Shown here piece after piece: positions 33,095 through 44,165 of a DNA stretch of 64,000 bases. Under the pieces are notes generated by a model that saw only the letters and a list, made by a program, of their open reading frames with translations, was not told where the DNA came from and ran no database searches. The DNA lies in NCBI RefSeq assembly GCF_000321225.1, contig NW_004450396.1, positions 3,552,824 through 3,616,823 on the forward strand, in the 5' to 3' direction. A program made the translations under genes and the position numbers. Each line of letters starts with the position of its first letter. Position 1 is the first letter of the stretch. Source of the DNA: Odobenus rosmarus divergens (Eukaryota > Chordata > Mammalia > Carnivora > Odobenidae).

Positions 33095-33775
33095 GAATAC
33101 TTTTGTATCTATTATTGTAGCTGTAAGCTGTATTCTTATAGTCTCATACTACAATCTGCAGGGGATGTGCTGTGCTATAAAACAAGATGGTTTAAGATTA
33201 AACTTAGCTAAAATTTAGTAAAGGAGAGAAATAACAAAGAAAAATCAGAAATAAATAAAAGAGACCATAATAAACAATAATAAGACATTGAACATAATGA
33301 CCAGTTTTTCCAAAAAAATAATAAATAAAATTGGCAATGCTTTAACTACATTAACTCAGAAAAATAAAAGAAAGAAGACTCAAAAACCAAAATGAGAAAT
33401 GGAAGAGAAAATAATACAACGGATAACCACAGAAATACATAGTGTGATAACAGATTACTATAAGCAATTATATACTAATAATCAGATCTCAGAAAAAAAA
33501 CCCCAGATAATTCTTAAAACTGCACAAGTTACCAAGATTGAATCATGGATCTTGAATACAAGAAAAGGCAATCTTCTTAGACCAATAACAAGAATGAAAG
33601 TTGAATTAGGAATCAAAAATCTCCCAGTACAGAAAAACCCAAGACCACATGGTTTCATTGGTGGATTCCACCCAAACACTTAAAAAAAAATAATTACTGA
33701 TAATCTTTATCAAAATCTTACAAATAATGGAATAGAGGGAACACATTCAAAATTACAATAAGATTTTAAAAAGAC
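33095..33775 (+). mobile_element. L1 ORF2 linker/RT segment, out of order
   Basis: The part from about 33230 carries sequence from further 3' in ORF2. A 94-codon frame (33399-33683) ends with a decayed reverse-transcriptase motif (…GIKNLPVQKNPRPHGFIGG…, usual form ..LPTNKSPGPDGFTGEF..). Endonuclease sequence resumes after it, so the segment is inserted or rearranged. 33095-33225 is not recognised. Confidence 0.65.
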
Positions 33776-34360
33776 TTAAGGATAGAAATATCACCAGAGA
33801 CAAAGAGGGATATTACATAATGATAAATCAGCCAATTCATCAGAAACACGTAAGAGTAATAAACATTTATGTGCCTAATATCAAAATTTCCAAATACTGT
33901 AAACAAAAATTATAATTCCCCAGTCATAGTTGGAGATTTTAATAGTCTTCTCTCAAGAATTAAAAGAAAAAGCTAGACAAAATAAAATCAGAAACATATA
34001 GAAGATTTTTATAAGACTGTCAACCATCTTGACCTACTTGTTATTTATAGTTCCTACAGCTGATATTTGAAAGAAAACAAGAGATGCATCCTTTCAAATG
34101 TAATATGGTATATAGTACATTTGCCAAGGTGGAGAATATATCCAACCACAAACAGGTTCTAATCAGATTTTCAAATTAATGAAATCATACCATGTATGAC
34201 AGAATTAAGTTAGAAACAAATAGGAATAAGATATCCCAGGAAAACCCCCAAATATTTGGAAATTAAATATCTTAATAAATAATTCATGAATTAAAGAAAA
34301 CAATCACAGGGAAGTTAGAAAATATCTGAATGATAATGGAAATGTAATATATCAAAATGC
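33776..34360 (+). mobile_element. L1M ORF2 endonuclease/linker part, sense
   Basis: aaatatcaccagagacaaag, ggatattacataatgataaa, cataccatgtatgacag and caaatatttggaaattaaat follow on from 33094 in L1 order. Confidence 0.75.
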
Positions 34361-35137
34361 AAAACAAAACTACAATGAGATATCACTTCACACCTGTTAG
34401 AATGGCTACCATAAAAGTAGACAAGAGATGATAAGTGTTGGTGAGGATGTGGAGAAAAGAAAACTCTTGTGTGCTATGGGTGGGAAAGTAAATTTGTGTA
34501 ACCACTATGGAAAACAGTAGGGAAGTTCCTTAAAATATTAAAAATAGAACTACCATATGACCCAATAATCCCCTGCTGGGTAGATATCCAAAAGAAACAA
34601 AAACAGTATCTCAAAAAGCTATCTTACCCTCATGTTCAATGCAGCACTATTTACAATAGCCAAGACATGGGAACAACCTAAATGTCCACTAACGGATGGA
34701 TGGACAAAGAAAATACGGTATGTATATGTATATATCTATAAATAATGGAGTATTATTGGAGTATATAATACACAATGGAGTATTAAGCCACAAAAGAAGG
34801 AAATCCTGTTATTTGTGATGATAACATGGATGGATCTTGAAGGTATTATACTAAGTGAAATAAGTCAGACAGAGAAAGACAAATACTGTATGGTTTCACT
34901 TACATGTGGAATCCAAAAAACCCAAATTCATAGAACCAAAGAACAAATCTGTGGTTGCCAGAGGTGGGAGGTGGGGATGGGGTGGGAGTAATGTGGGAAG
35001 GTGATCAAAAGTTACAAACTTTCAATTACAAGATGAATAAGTTCTGGAGATGTAATGTATAACAGGGCAACTATAGTTAACAATGTTGTATTGTATATTT
35101 GAAAGATGCTAAGAGTATAGATCTCAAAAGTTCTCAT

Positions 35138-35169
<32 letters not shown>

Positions 35170-35318
35170 TACTGTAACTATGTGAGGTAATGGATGTTAA
35201 CTAGACTTATTGTGGTAATGATTTTGCAAAATATACTTACATCAAATCATTATGTGTACATCTTAAACTAATACAATGCTATATGTCAATTATATCTTAA
35301 TAAAACTTGAAAACATTT
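34361..35318 (+). mobile_element. L1MA-type 3' end, sense, nested
   Basis: Complete 3' end of a younger L1: gtggagaaaagaaaactctt, tatgacccaataatcccctg, caatgcagcactatttacaa, aaggtattatactaagtgaa, ataagtcagacagagaaaga, ggttgccagaggtgggaggt, then aataaaacttgaaaac. (CA)n at 35139-35168. 5'-truncated and frame-broken. Confidence 0.9.
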
Positions 35319-35319
35319 T

Positions 35320-35528
35320 GTTTTTTTAAAGATTTTTTATTTTATTTATTTGAGAGAGAGAGACAGAGAGTGACAGAGACAGCAAGAGAGAACACAAGTG
35401 GGGAGGAGAGGGAGAAGCAGGCTTCCGCTGAGCAGGGACCCCAACATGGGGCTCAATCCCAAGACCCTGGGATCGTGACCTGAGCTGAAGGCAGATGTTT
35501 AACCGACTGAGCCACCCAGGCACCCCTG
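35320..35528 (-). mobile_element. CAN-SINE
   Basis: Antisense copy inserted at the L1MA A-tail. TSD 11 bp with one mismatch: gaaaacatttt (35309-35319) and gaaagcatttt (35529-35539). Confidence 0.93.
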
Positions 35529-35539
35529 GAAAGCATTTT

Positions 35540-35634
35540 AAATAAATAAATAAAAATTAGTCATATTTTAAAAGATCATAAGACAGTGTTATGCATAACT
35601 TTCACCAATAAGTATGACAATTTAGATGAAATTT
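35540..35634 (+). mobile_element. L1M ORF2 RT-side fragment
   Basis: ttatgcataactttcaccaa, taagtatgacaatttagatg and aaatttaaaaaattctt match L1 ORF2 near the start of the RT part. The same exon-like stretch resumes after the SINE pair. Confidence 0.7.
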
Positions 35635-35649
35635 AAAAAATTCTTAAGA

Positions 35650-35809
35650 GGGGCCTGTGGGTGGCTCAGTTGGGTAAGCATCCAAATCTTGGTCTCAGCT
35701 CAGGTCATGATCTCAGGATCCTGGGATCAACCCGGTATTCAGCTCCACACTCACCAAGGAGTCTGCTTGAGATTCTCTCCCTCTCCCTCTGTCCCTCTGC
35801 CTGCTGGTT
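35650..35809 (+). mobile_element. CAN-SINE, sense half of a tail-to-tail pair
   Basis: Older subfamily (gggtaagcatccaaatcttg; caaggagtctgcttgagatt). It lacks its own AAATAAA tail and abuts an antisense SINE at about 35810. The pair shares one perfect 15-bp TSD aaaaaattcttaaga (35635-35649 and 35985-35999). Confidence 0.92.
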
Positions 35810-35984
35810 TTATTTATTTATTTGAGAAAGAGAGAGAGAGCACAAGCAGGGGGAGGGGCAGAGGGAGAAGCAGACTCCCCACTGAGCAAGGAGCCCCATG
35901 TGGAACTCAATCCCAGGACCCTGGGATCATGACCTGAGCCAAAGGCAGATGCTTAACCAACTGAGCCACCCAGGCACCCCCTTA
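35810..35984 (-). mobile_element. CAN-SINE, antisense half of a tail-to-tail pair
   Basis: Starts with the antisense tail ttttatttatttatttgaga and ends ccacccaggcacccc. No TSD of its own separates it from the sense copy. The two copies are of different subfamilies, so it is more likely a second insertion into the first copy's tail than an inversion of one copy. Confidence 0.92.
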
Positions 35985-35999
35985 AAAAAATTCTTAAGA

Positions 36000-36750
36000 A
36001 ATACAAATTGCCACACCTGATCCAAAAAGAAATTGAGAATTTAAATATTTCTGTATTAGTTACAGAAACTGAATACAAAATTAAGAACCTTTGCACAAAG
36101 AAAACTCTAGACCCAGAAGTCCTCACTAGTGATTCTCATTAAATGTTTAAGGAAGAAATAAGACTATCCTAAACAAATTCTTTCAGAAAACAGAGGGAAA
36201 CATTCAACAGTTAACAAGGCTAACATTATCCTGATATTAAAACAAAAGACATCACAAGAGAAGATATCACCTTAATATGCAATGTGAACAGAAATGCTAA
36301 ATTCTTTAACATAATTTTTGCCAAATTAAACCCAGAAATATGTAAAAAGATCATAAAATACTTTATGATCAAATGGGGTTGAACATTTGAAAATAAATAA
36401 ATATATTTCACCATTAACAGAGTAAAGACAAAAAAAAATCTGATTATTTTAATTGATGCAGAAAAAGCACTTCATAAAATTTCAGTACCTATTATGAAAA
36501 AGTAGTTTTCCTAAAACTGATTTAAGACCATCTGTGAATACTTATGGATCACATCATACTCAGTATTGAAAAACAGAATGCTTTCTCTTAAGATAAAAAG
36601 AAAGCAAAGATGTCTGACTACTTTCACTGTGTCTATTCAACATTTCACTGGAGTCTTCACCAAGGTAGTAAGCAAGAAAAAGTAATAAAAAGCATATAGA
36701 TTGGAAAGGAAGAAGCAAAGTTCTTTCTATATGTAGAGAGAGACAGTGCT

Positions 36751-36787
<37 letters not shown>

Positions 36788-36897
36788 GATTGTATACATA
36801 GAAAATTCTAAAGAATCTACAAAAAGCTACTAGAACTAGTAAGTGAATCTAATAAGATTGCAAGACCTAAGTTCAATAAACTAAATCTATTGTATTT
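36000..36897 (+). mobile_element. L1M ORF2 reverse-transcriptase region, sense
   Basis: ttgatgcagaaaaagcactt, acatcatactcagtattgaa, agtaagcaagaaaaagtaat and aatctacaaaaagctactag are standard RT-region blocks. (TA)n at 36757-36785. Frames are broken throughout. Confidence 0.85.
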
Positions 36898-36985
36898 CTT
36901 TTTTTATTTAAATTCACTTAGCCAACATATGATACATTATTAGTTTTTGATGTAATGTTCAATGATTCATTTGTTGCATATAACA
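36898..36985 (-). mobile_element. Carnivoran L1 3' tail, antisense
   Basis: tttttatttaaattcactta, gccaacatatgatacattat and gatgtaatgttcaatgattc: the reverse of the last about 90 bp of a carnivoran L1. Confidence 0.8.
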
Positions 36986-38742
36986 CTAAAAATGAACAAT
37001 TGAATTTTAAAAAATATTTCATTTATAATTTGCATAAGAATAATTGGGGATAAATTTATTAAAAGATGAGTAAGATCTCTACACTAAAAACTACAGAACC
37101 TTGCTAAGAAAAATAAAAGCAGACCTAAATAAACAGAGAGATATGCATATTCATGGATTAGGAGATTTAATATTGTTAAGATGGCAATTCTCCCTAAATT
37201 GATTATACATTCAATGCAATACCAATCAAAGTCCCAATAGGCTTGTTTGAAGAAATTAATAATCTGCTTCTAAAATTTACAAGGAGAAGCAAATGTATAG
37301 AAGAGCAATAATAATTTTGAAAATGAAGAACGAAGTTGGAGCACTTACACTACCCAATTTCAAATTTTATTATAAAGCTATAGTATTCAAGACAGTAATG
37401 GTAATGGTATAAAGATAGACAATTAGATCAATGGAACAGAAATAGACCCTCACTTACATGATCAATTGTTTTTCAATAAAGGTGCCAAGGTAATTCAATG
37501 TGGGAAGGATCGTCTCTTAAACAAAATGTGCTGAAACAATTGCATGTATATCTCTGTAGATTTTTAAAAAATTATCCTTGACCCTTCCCTCAAATTATAA
37601 GCAAAAATGAACTCAAAATGGATCATAAGCCTTAATATAAAAGCAATAAAACTCATAGAAAAACCCATAGAAGAAAATATTTGTGACACTGAGCTAATCA
37701 AGGATTTCTTAAATAAGTCACAGGAAGTACTGATTATAAAAGACAGCGCTGATAAAATGGACTTGAACAAAATCAAAACGGAATGCCCTTAGAAAGACAC
37801 AATGAGGGAAATTAAAAGGCAAGCTGTAGATTGACAGAAAATATTTGCAAAGCATATGTGTATCAAAGGACTTGTGTCAGGAATCTATGAAGAATTCTTA
37901 CGGTCCCATGGTAAGCAAACACAATGAAAAATTTGGCAAAAGATTTGAACAAATTCTTCACACAGGAGATATACAGATGGCAAGTAAGCATATGAAAGCA
38001 TACTCAACAGCTTTAGTCATCAGGGGAATGCAAATTAAAACCACAATGATATCCTACCACATGCCCTTCAGAATAGCTAAAACTAAAGAGACTGGCAATA
38101 CCAAGTGCTGGTGAAGAATGAGGAACCATTCTTCTGTAAAACTGTATGGAATTCTCATACAGTTTTAGTCGACCTGCAAAATGTCACAGTATCATTGGAA
38201 AAGAGTAGGGCAGTGTCCTTTGTTCACACATATATTTATCATCTGGTTCAGCAATCCCAATCCCAGGTATTGAAGTGAGAAATTAAAGATATGTCCACAT
38301 AGAGACTTTTATATGAATGTTACAACAGCATTATTCACAAAAGTGGAAACAACAACTCATCAGTTGGTAAGTCCATATTGTGAAATACTCAGCACTAGCA
38401 TGGAACACTGTGTTAATACACATAGCATGAATGAGCTTGAAAACATCACGTTAAGGGAAATAAGTCAAGCCAAAAAGCTATATATAGCATGATTCTTTTT
38501 ATATTAAATTTTAGAAAAGACAAAATTCTAGTGTCCGAAAGAAGAAGAGTGATTTCTGAAACCAGGAACTGAAGGAAGACATTAACTGCAAAGAAGCAGG
38601 AGAGACTCTTTGGGGGTGATAGAGTGTATATTTTGATTCTGGTGGTCATTATATGATTATATAGAATTGCCAAAACTTATCAAACTGTGCAATTAAAATG
38701 GGAGCATTTATTTTACATAAATCACATGTCAATAAAGCCAGA
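36986..38742 (+). mobile_element. L1M ORF2 C-terminal part and 3' UTR, sense
   Basis: cattcaatgcaataccaatc, caatggaacagaaatagacc, caataaaggtgccaaggtaa, catagaagaaaatatttgtg, gggaatgcaaattaaaacca, then the 3' UTR ttctggtggtcattatatga and a tail tcaataaagcc. Marks the 3' end of the long sense L1M. A 12-bp inverted repeat lies at 38137-38167. Confidence 0.88.
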
Positions 38743-38749
38743 ATGGGGT

Positions 38750-39205
38750 GGGGGAACCTCAAACTGAATTACATTAAAAACACATCATATCCAAAATTTG
38801 TGGGTGGAAGCTAAATAAGTACTTAGAGGGAAATTTAAAGCCTTAAAGACTTACATAATAAAAAAGACTTTAAGTCAATAATCCAAATTTTGGTCTTGAA
38901 ATACTAGAAAAAGAGCAAATTAAGCCTCAAGAAATTAAAGAGCATAAATACATAAAATAGAAAACAATACAGAAAACTTTAAAAGTCCAAAGTTGGTTCC
39001 TTGAAAAGATTTTTAAAAATGAATAAAGTCCAAGCAAGACTGATAAAGGAAAATACAACTAACCAAGACTATGAATGAAAGAGGGGATATTACTGAGATC
39101 CATCAGTCATTACAAGGATCATAAGAGAATACTGTAAACAACTTTATGTCAATATATTTAACATCTTAGATAAAATAGACAAATTCTTTTTAAGCAAGCT
39201 AGGCA
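38750..39205 (+). mobile_element. Separate L1 ORF2 linker fragment, sense
   Basis: gtacttagagggaaatttaa, gaaatactagaaaaagagca, agttggttccttgaaaagat, gaatgaaagaggggatatta and aaacaactttatgtcaatat. In a normal L1 this sits 5' of the RT region, yet here it lies 3' of a finished L1 tail, so it is another copy or a rearranged piece. Confidence 0.75.
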
Positions 39206-39209
39206 GGTG

Positions 39210-39615
39210 AAACAGCGAGGGAGATCATCCTGCAGAAGGAGAAGCTCATGCGCAGATGAGAGCATGGCCCTTTCTGGAATGGCATGTAATTTTGTTCAAC
39301 AGGCAGGTCGAGTGCAAAGGAATGAAAAGTGGAACTGGGGAGTTCAGTGGGGGTTGACTCACATGCTTGGTCCTATAAGCTTGGTGAAGTTCTTTGAATT
39401 TTATCCTGAGTCAAGGGCAGGGCATTCAAGGATTTTAAGCTCCTTAAGCAAAGGACCTTAACATATTTGTGTTTTGAAAAAATCAAGGTAGCAGGATTAG
39501 GGAGGAAGGAGGAGGCAAGCTGCCATTGCAAATATACTGGCAAAACAGAATGAGTGCCTGAAGTGAGAGAGCTGCAGCCAACAAAGAGGTGAACAATGAA
39601 GAGCACCAAGTTGGC
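39210..39615 (-). mobile_element. L2 fragment, antisense
   Basis: gaattttatcctgagtcaag, gggcattcaaggattttaag, agcaaaggaccttaacatat and aggaggaggcaagctgccat match the reverse of the L2 coding part (..ggagccattggagggttttgagc..). Confidence 0.65.
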
Positions 39616-40069
39616 ATACCCATCCATCGTCCAAGTAGTCTCTTACTTCCCTTTGCTGGCGTAGAAGTTGTAAGGGGCGTCAGTGGGTCCTAAGCTTGGA
39701 CCGACATAGCTGGTGGTGCTTCCTGAGAGGAGAGAATCAGAGGAGCGGGTTATGTAATGCTCCTTCCCTCCCTTGGCTAGAACCTAAAGCATGTGCACTC
39801 CACCTGCTCCTAACAAGTATGTGATGTTCAGTGGGTATCCACATTGTTTTTTCACGTGAAATTTTGTTGTGCTTCAACAAACTCTTGTCTAGTTATTTGG
39901 CCAAACCATTATTCACCCAGTAATAACTCTGATATAAATTTGCAAATTAAGGTCAGTGGCCAGATGAAACTGATTGATTCTCTAACCAAAACCATCTTCA
40001 ATGGTCAAATGAATTAAATTATTTAAGCCATGTATTTTTAGGAGCAAGAAAATATGCATGCATAAAAAG
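39616..40069. other. Unassigned sequence
   Basis: No repeat or exon recognised. Confidence 0.5.
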
Positions 40070-40130
40070 CCCTGTGCCTTTCTTCTTTTCTTTTTCTTTC
40101 CTTTCCTTCCTTTCTCCTCCTTCTTCTTCT
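40070..40130. repeat. Pyrimidine tract
   Basis: TTTCC/TTTTC/CTT-type run that leads into the antisense SINE tail. Probably SINE-tail or microsatellite slippage. Confidence 0.85.
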
Positions 40131-40321
40131 TCTTTTTTTTTAAGATTTTATTTATTTACTTGAGTGAGGAGAGCGAGAGCAGGAGCAGTGGAGAGGGGCA
40201 GAGGGAAAAGCACATTCCTTGAATGAGCAGGAAGCCTAACATGGGGCTCGATCCCAGGAACTGGAGATCATGACCTGAGGAAAAGGCAGATGCTTAAGCA
40301 ACTGAGCCACCCAGGCGTCCC
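40131..40321 (-). mobile_element. CAN-SINE, first of a tandem pair
   Basis: Antisense copy (tttttttttaagattttatt … ccacccaggcgtccc). Flanked on both sides by similar ttttcttttt.ctttcc pyrimidine sequence, so an exact TSD cannot be fixed. Confidence 0.92.
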
Positions 40322-40350
40322 TTTTCTTTTTTCTTTCCTTCTCTTTTCTT

Positions 40351-40533
40351 TTTTTAAGATTTTATTTACTTTTTTGTCAGAGAGAGAGAGGACAAGCAGG
40401 GGGAGCGGCAGGCAGAGGGAGAAGCAGGCTCCCCGCCAAGCAGGGAGCCTGATGTGGGACTACAGCCTAGGACCCTGGGATCATGACCTGAGCCAAAGGC
40501 AGAGGCTTAACCAACTGAGCCATGCAGGTGTCC
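40351..40533 (-). mobile_element. CAN-SINE, second of a tandem pair
   Basis: Same orientation, 30 bp after the previous copy. A different subfamily (gagagagagaggacaagcag; gggagcggcaggcagaggga), so two separate insertions. The head is mutated to gggacacctgcatggctcag. Confidence 0.93.
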
Positions 40534-40712
40534 CATCTTTTCTTTTCCTTTCTTTTCTTTTTTTCTTTTCTTTTCTTTTCTTTTCTTTCCTTCTCTTCTC
40601 TTCTGTTCTCTTTCCTTTCCTTTTCCTTTTCTTTTTTGGGCTTCATCTCTTTTCTTCCCTTTCCTTCCTCCATCCCTCTGTTTCTCCTTCCAACCCTCTC
40701 TCTTTCTCTATT
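40534..40712. repeat. (TTTTC)n-type pyrimidine microsatellite
   Basis: Long polypyrimidine run with TTTTC, TTCTC and CTTTCC units. It gives false open frames of 158 codons (40290-40766, plus), 109 codons (40522-40851, plus) and 102 codons (40467-40775, minus). Confidence 0.9.
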
Positions 40713-41289
40713 AATCTGGGAGAAAAATTTTTCCAGACTGGAACTCTTTCCACTGATTGGCTTTAGCACAAACATTATGAACTCTAAAATCTGGAGTCAG
40801 ATAGACATTGATACTGAGGTTAACATTGCCATGGGGACTTCCATCAAATAGCCCCTTCTTACCACCTCCTGCTCTTCACATGACCCCTGGCTTAACTTCT
40901 GCAGGATGGATTGCCTTCTCTCCCCCAGCTGGCATGCAGATACCACCTCATGGAAAGAGGTTTAAAAATAATTGTAAGCTCATTAGACATGGCAGGATCC
41001 GGGTGAGAGGGAGGGTACTGGATGAGGGGAGAGTGGATACAGGAGATGAGAGAAGGCACATGTTTCCACTTACAAGCCAGGGCTTTAAAACTGTGCCAAA
41101 CAAAGCTGCTGGTGGACTAACATAGAGTAAGCACATGAGCACAAATCACCACGTTTGACTTTGACAAAACACTTTGGCTGAAGCAATAGAATGATTTTAA
41201 GGTAACCTTTGGGGGGACTTTCAATCATTGCTCCATTGCAATCAACACATGATATACAAGGCTGATGAAAAGAACAATGTACTGGGAAG
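40713..41289. other. Unassigned sequence
   Basis: No repeat or exon recognised. A 105-codon frame (40808-41125) is not recognised. Confidence 0.5.
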
Positions 41290-41480
41290 CCGGCCATGAA
41301 CTCAAATTATGGGTTTTCCATTGACTTGTTATAAGAATTAAAAAGACTTTTTAAATCACCTGACCTTCAATGTCCTGACCCATCAAAAACTAAAACAATA
41401 CTTGCTACCTCACAAGATTTTATGAGAATATACTGAGATCTACCTTGTGGAAAATTCCCTAATATAAATTATTTTATTAT
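41290..41480 (+). mobile_element. MIR SINE, sense
   Basis: ccttcaatgtcctgacccat, aaaacaatacttgctacctc, acaagattttatgagaatat and a ttattattaccattatt end follow MIR order, with an insertion between head and core. Confidence 0.65.
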
Positions 41481-43499
41481 TACCATTATTCTTGAGAAAC
41501 AATTTTTGGATAGAGAGTGTTTAATTTTAGAAAAACAAGGCACAAGAAAAATTAATTTGTGGCAAGAAAAATTCTTCTGTATAAAATGCTGATCTCCTCC
41601 TAAAATCTGACAGAAGATAGTGAGCATTTTAATACTCAGTGGAGACCATTAATACAACAAAATCTTTCTACACACATAATTTTGGGTTTGGTTTTTATGG
41701 AGTAATCATCACACGGAGTATCAGTTAATGGAATAAAAGCTGGAACTATGAAAATAGATCTTAGTTTTTTAAAAATATCACAAAAGTCATTTTGGCAGTG
41801 GAATGAACTTCTTGACAGATATGATGGTAGTAGACCTTTGCTGTAATGGAATTATATCAAGCATTTTAAAATTTTAGCTTTTGGGGGAAATTCATTTTTG
41901 TTTTCATAGCATGTATTCAGTTGCTGAAAACAATATTACCTCATTTCATTTCAGCTTCTGTAACTCCTAAGCAAAAACCATGATGCATGTGTAAATTTAT
42001 GTAAATCAAAATACAAAAGGTCATTGGGAATCAAGACCTCTTTATGCTTTCATCACCAGATTGGAGCTCTAGCTACATTCTGGTAGTGAATTTGGACAAC
42101 TTTCAAGTTTCAGCTTTTGCTAATAAGGGCTATTAAAATAAACAAACCCAAAACCTCTGAATAAACGCAGTACATCCTAGAATATGGCCTCCAGGCAGGC
42201 AAATCTGGTTCACTGGGGATAATGATTTGATCACTAATAAGTGAACAATTACAGTCCATATAACAAGACTCTGAACATAATCGTATTCAAATATTAATGG
42301 AGTAAATATGAAAACATTCCCTTCCAATAATGCTGACTAGATCCCAGAAACATCTTAGAAGTAGATAGCCAGGGTTTCATTTCTTGAAAATCCATATGCA
42401 GAGTTGTAGGTTATGTTTTCCTAAAACATAGCAACCTACTTCATGTTCAACTCGCTAGAGAGATGAGAGTCTAACCTGGCAATTAAAATGCAGACACACA
42501 GGCACACACACAAAGAAAGTACTGCAGCTGCTGCCCTTTGTCACTTAGTCAACTCGATGGAGCAGAAGACAGTTGACTGCACACCACTCTGTGGGCTTGC
42601 ATCCGCTTTCTGCAGGAAATACCACAATCCTGATCTCTACATTGAAGAGCTCAAAGGCAAGGAAGCCAATTGTCCGTCTATTCATCTTGCCATCTACCAA
42701 CCAGCATTTCTCATTTAATAAGATAATTATAGCTATGTTAGGGACAAAGATAGTCAGTTTTACTACATCTCTTGTTGTGGGGAAAACTTAGTTTCACCAT
42801 CATGAAAAGAGACAAAGCAGCATAGGACCAAGGCCTGGAGAAAAGAACGTGGAAAAGGAAAAACAGTTGGTGTTGCACTAATGGGGCTGAGAGTGAATTT
42901 CATTTTTGTACTTTTTGTTGTTGTTTTTAATGTTTTTTTGTATCTTTAAACCCCTGATAGAGGAGCAAACCCTTATTAACCTAGAATGTACTCAGAGAAT
43001 TTTTTGTGATGGGAGCATAAACTAGTCTTGTTTAATTTTGTACCAGCTGTGAAAGAAATGTTAACACAAATTATAGATAAAAAAGAAGTTGTGTTTGGGG
43101 AGTAGGTGGTTAGCTTAATCTGAGAACAATTTATTTTTGAGCATTACCTTCATTCATTTCTATAAAAGCCTCATGGTAGGAACACACAATCTAAATTCTT
43201 TGCTTCAGCAGATTTCTCAGGACGGAAGGAGACAGTTATGTTTAAATCATGAGATCACATTATTCTAAGTACTTGAAAACGATATACTTGATTTTCTTTA
43301 AGAATCTTCTATAATTGAGGGTTTTTTGTTTTTTTTTTTTTTTTGATAGCTCGGTAACTTGCCTTACCAATTCTGGGCTCTCACTCTCTTCATTCCTATT
43401 ACCTCCCAAAGTAGCATGACTGGATCCATCTTCTTGAATCTCCTTCCTGTTAAATGCTCTCCTGCTAAACACTTGGGTGACTCCCCAAAGCTGGCTGAA
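41481..43499. other. Unassigned sequence, no recognisable gene
   Basis: About 2 kb, AT-rich, no recognised repeat or exon except a T-rich run at 43321-43344. Frames of 60-90 codons show no known domain. Confidence 0.5.
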
Positions 43500-43985
43500 C
43501 ACTTTTGATAATTGTTTTCTCCCCCCACCCAAGGCTTTCTATAATTTGTTCCTGCACAAACTATACAACCTTCTCGTCTAGATTTCCAACAAAAAGAACT
43601 TCAATTTCTCCTACTTGAAAACCCTTCTCACAACTTTCAACTTACCTAAAAACTACCTTGTCTTCCAGTTTAATTTCTGTACCATCCAACATGAGTCTTC
43701 GCTGAGAATCACAACCCAAGTTGATAGTCCTTATTTCTGAATTGCATGAAAATTTCTACACTTTTATTACCACATAAGCATAAATAACCTTGGATTATCT
43801 AAAAACACTTAGTGTGTATTTTCTTATTATTTTTTATCAGATCAATGTTCCTTAAAACATCTTTTTATTATATTTATTTTATGTCTTTCTAACAGCTGTT
43901 ATATATCCAAGAACTTTGGGTTGTAATAATGTGGCCTAAGGCAGACACTCTCAGTGAATGTTCTTCGAATGAATGAAGATGGAGA
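43500..43985 (+). mobile_element. L2, sense, degenerate
   Basis: aaggctttctataatttgtt matches the L2 ..aaggccctacatgatctggc.. block, and the copy ends with ctcagtgaatgttcttcgaa then tgaatgaa, the L2 terminus. The middle is poorly conserved. Confidence 0.6.
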
Positions 43986-43994
43986 ATTACCGTA

Positions 43995-44165
43995 CTTAGC
44001 AAGGAAGCAAGATCCTGGCTCCAACTTTGCTCTATGTTAACCAGAATGATGCTGGCCAAGTCAGTTACTATTTCTGGTCCTCCTTTTTTTCATCTACGAA
44101 GGGAGCCAGGTGAAAGAGATGATCTTTTTTCCGGCCTGTCTCACTTCCAGTGAATATCTACATAA
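43995..44165 (+). mobile_element. MIR-type SINE, sense
   Basis: ggccaagtcagttactattt, ctggtcctcctttttttcat, ctacgaagggagccaggtga and a gatgatc… cttccagtg end fit the MIR variant with the ..tggactagatgatctctaaggtcccttccagc.. 3' part. Confidence 0.6.

Noticed and set aside
33399..33683. 94-codon frame with reverse-transcriptase-like end
   Set aside because: A decayed piece of L1 ORF2, not a host gene; listed under the mobile element.
40290..40851. Frames of 158, 109 and 102 codons rich in Ser/Phe/Leu or Lys/Glu
   Set aside because: Produced by SINE sequence and a polypyrimidine microsatellite, not by a gene.
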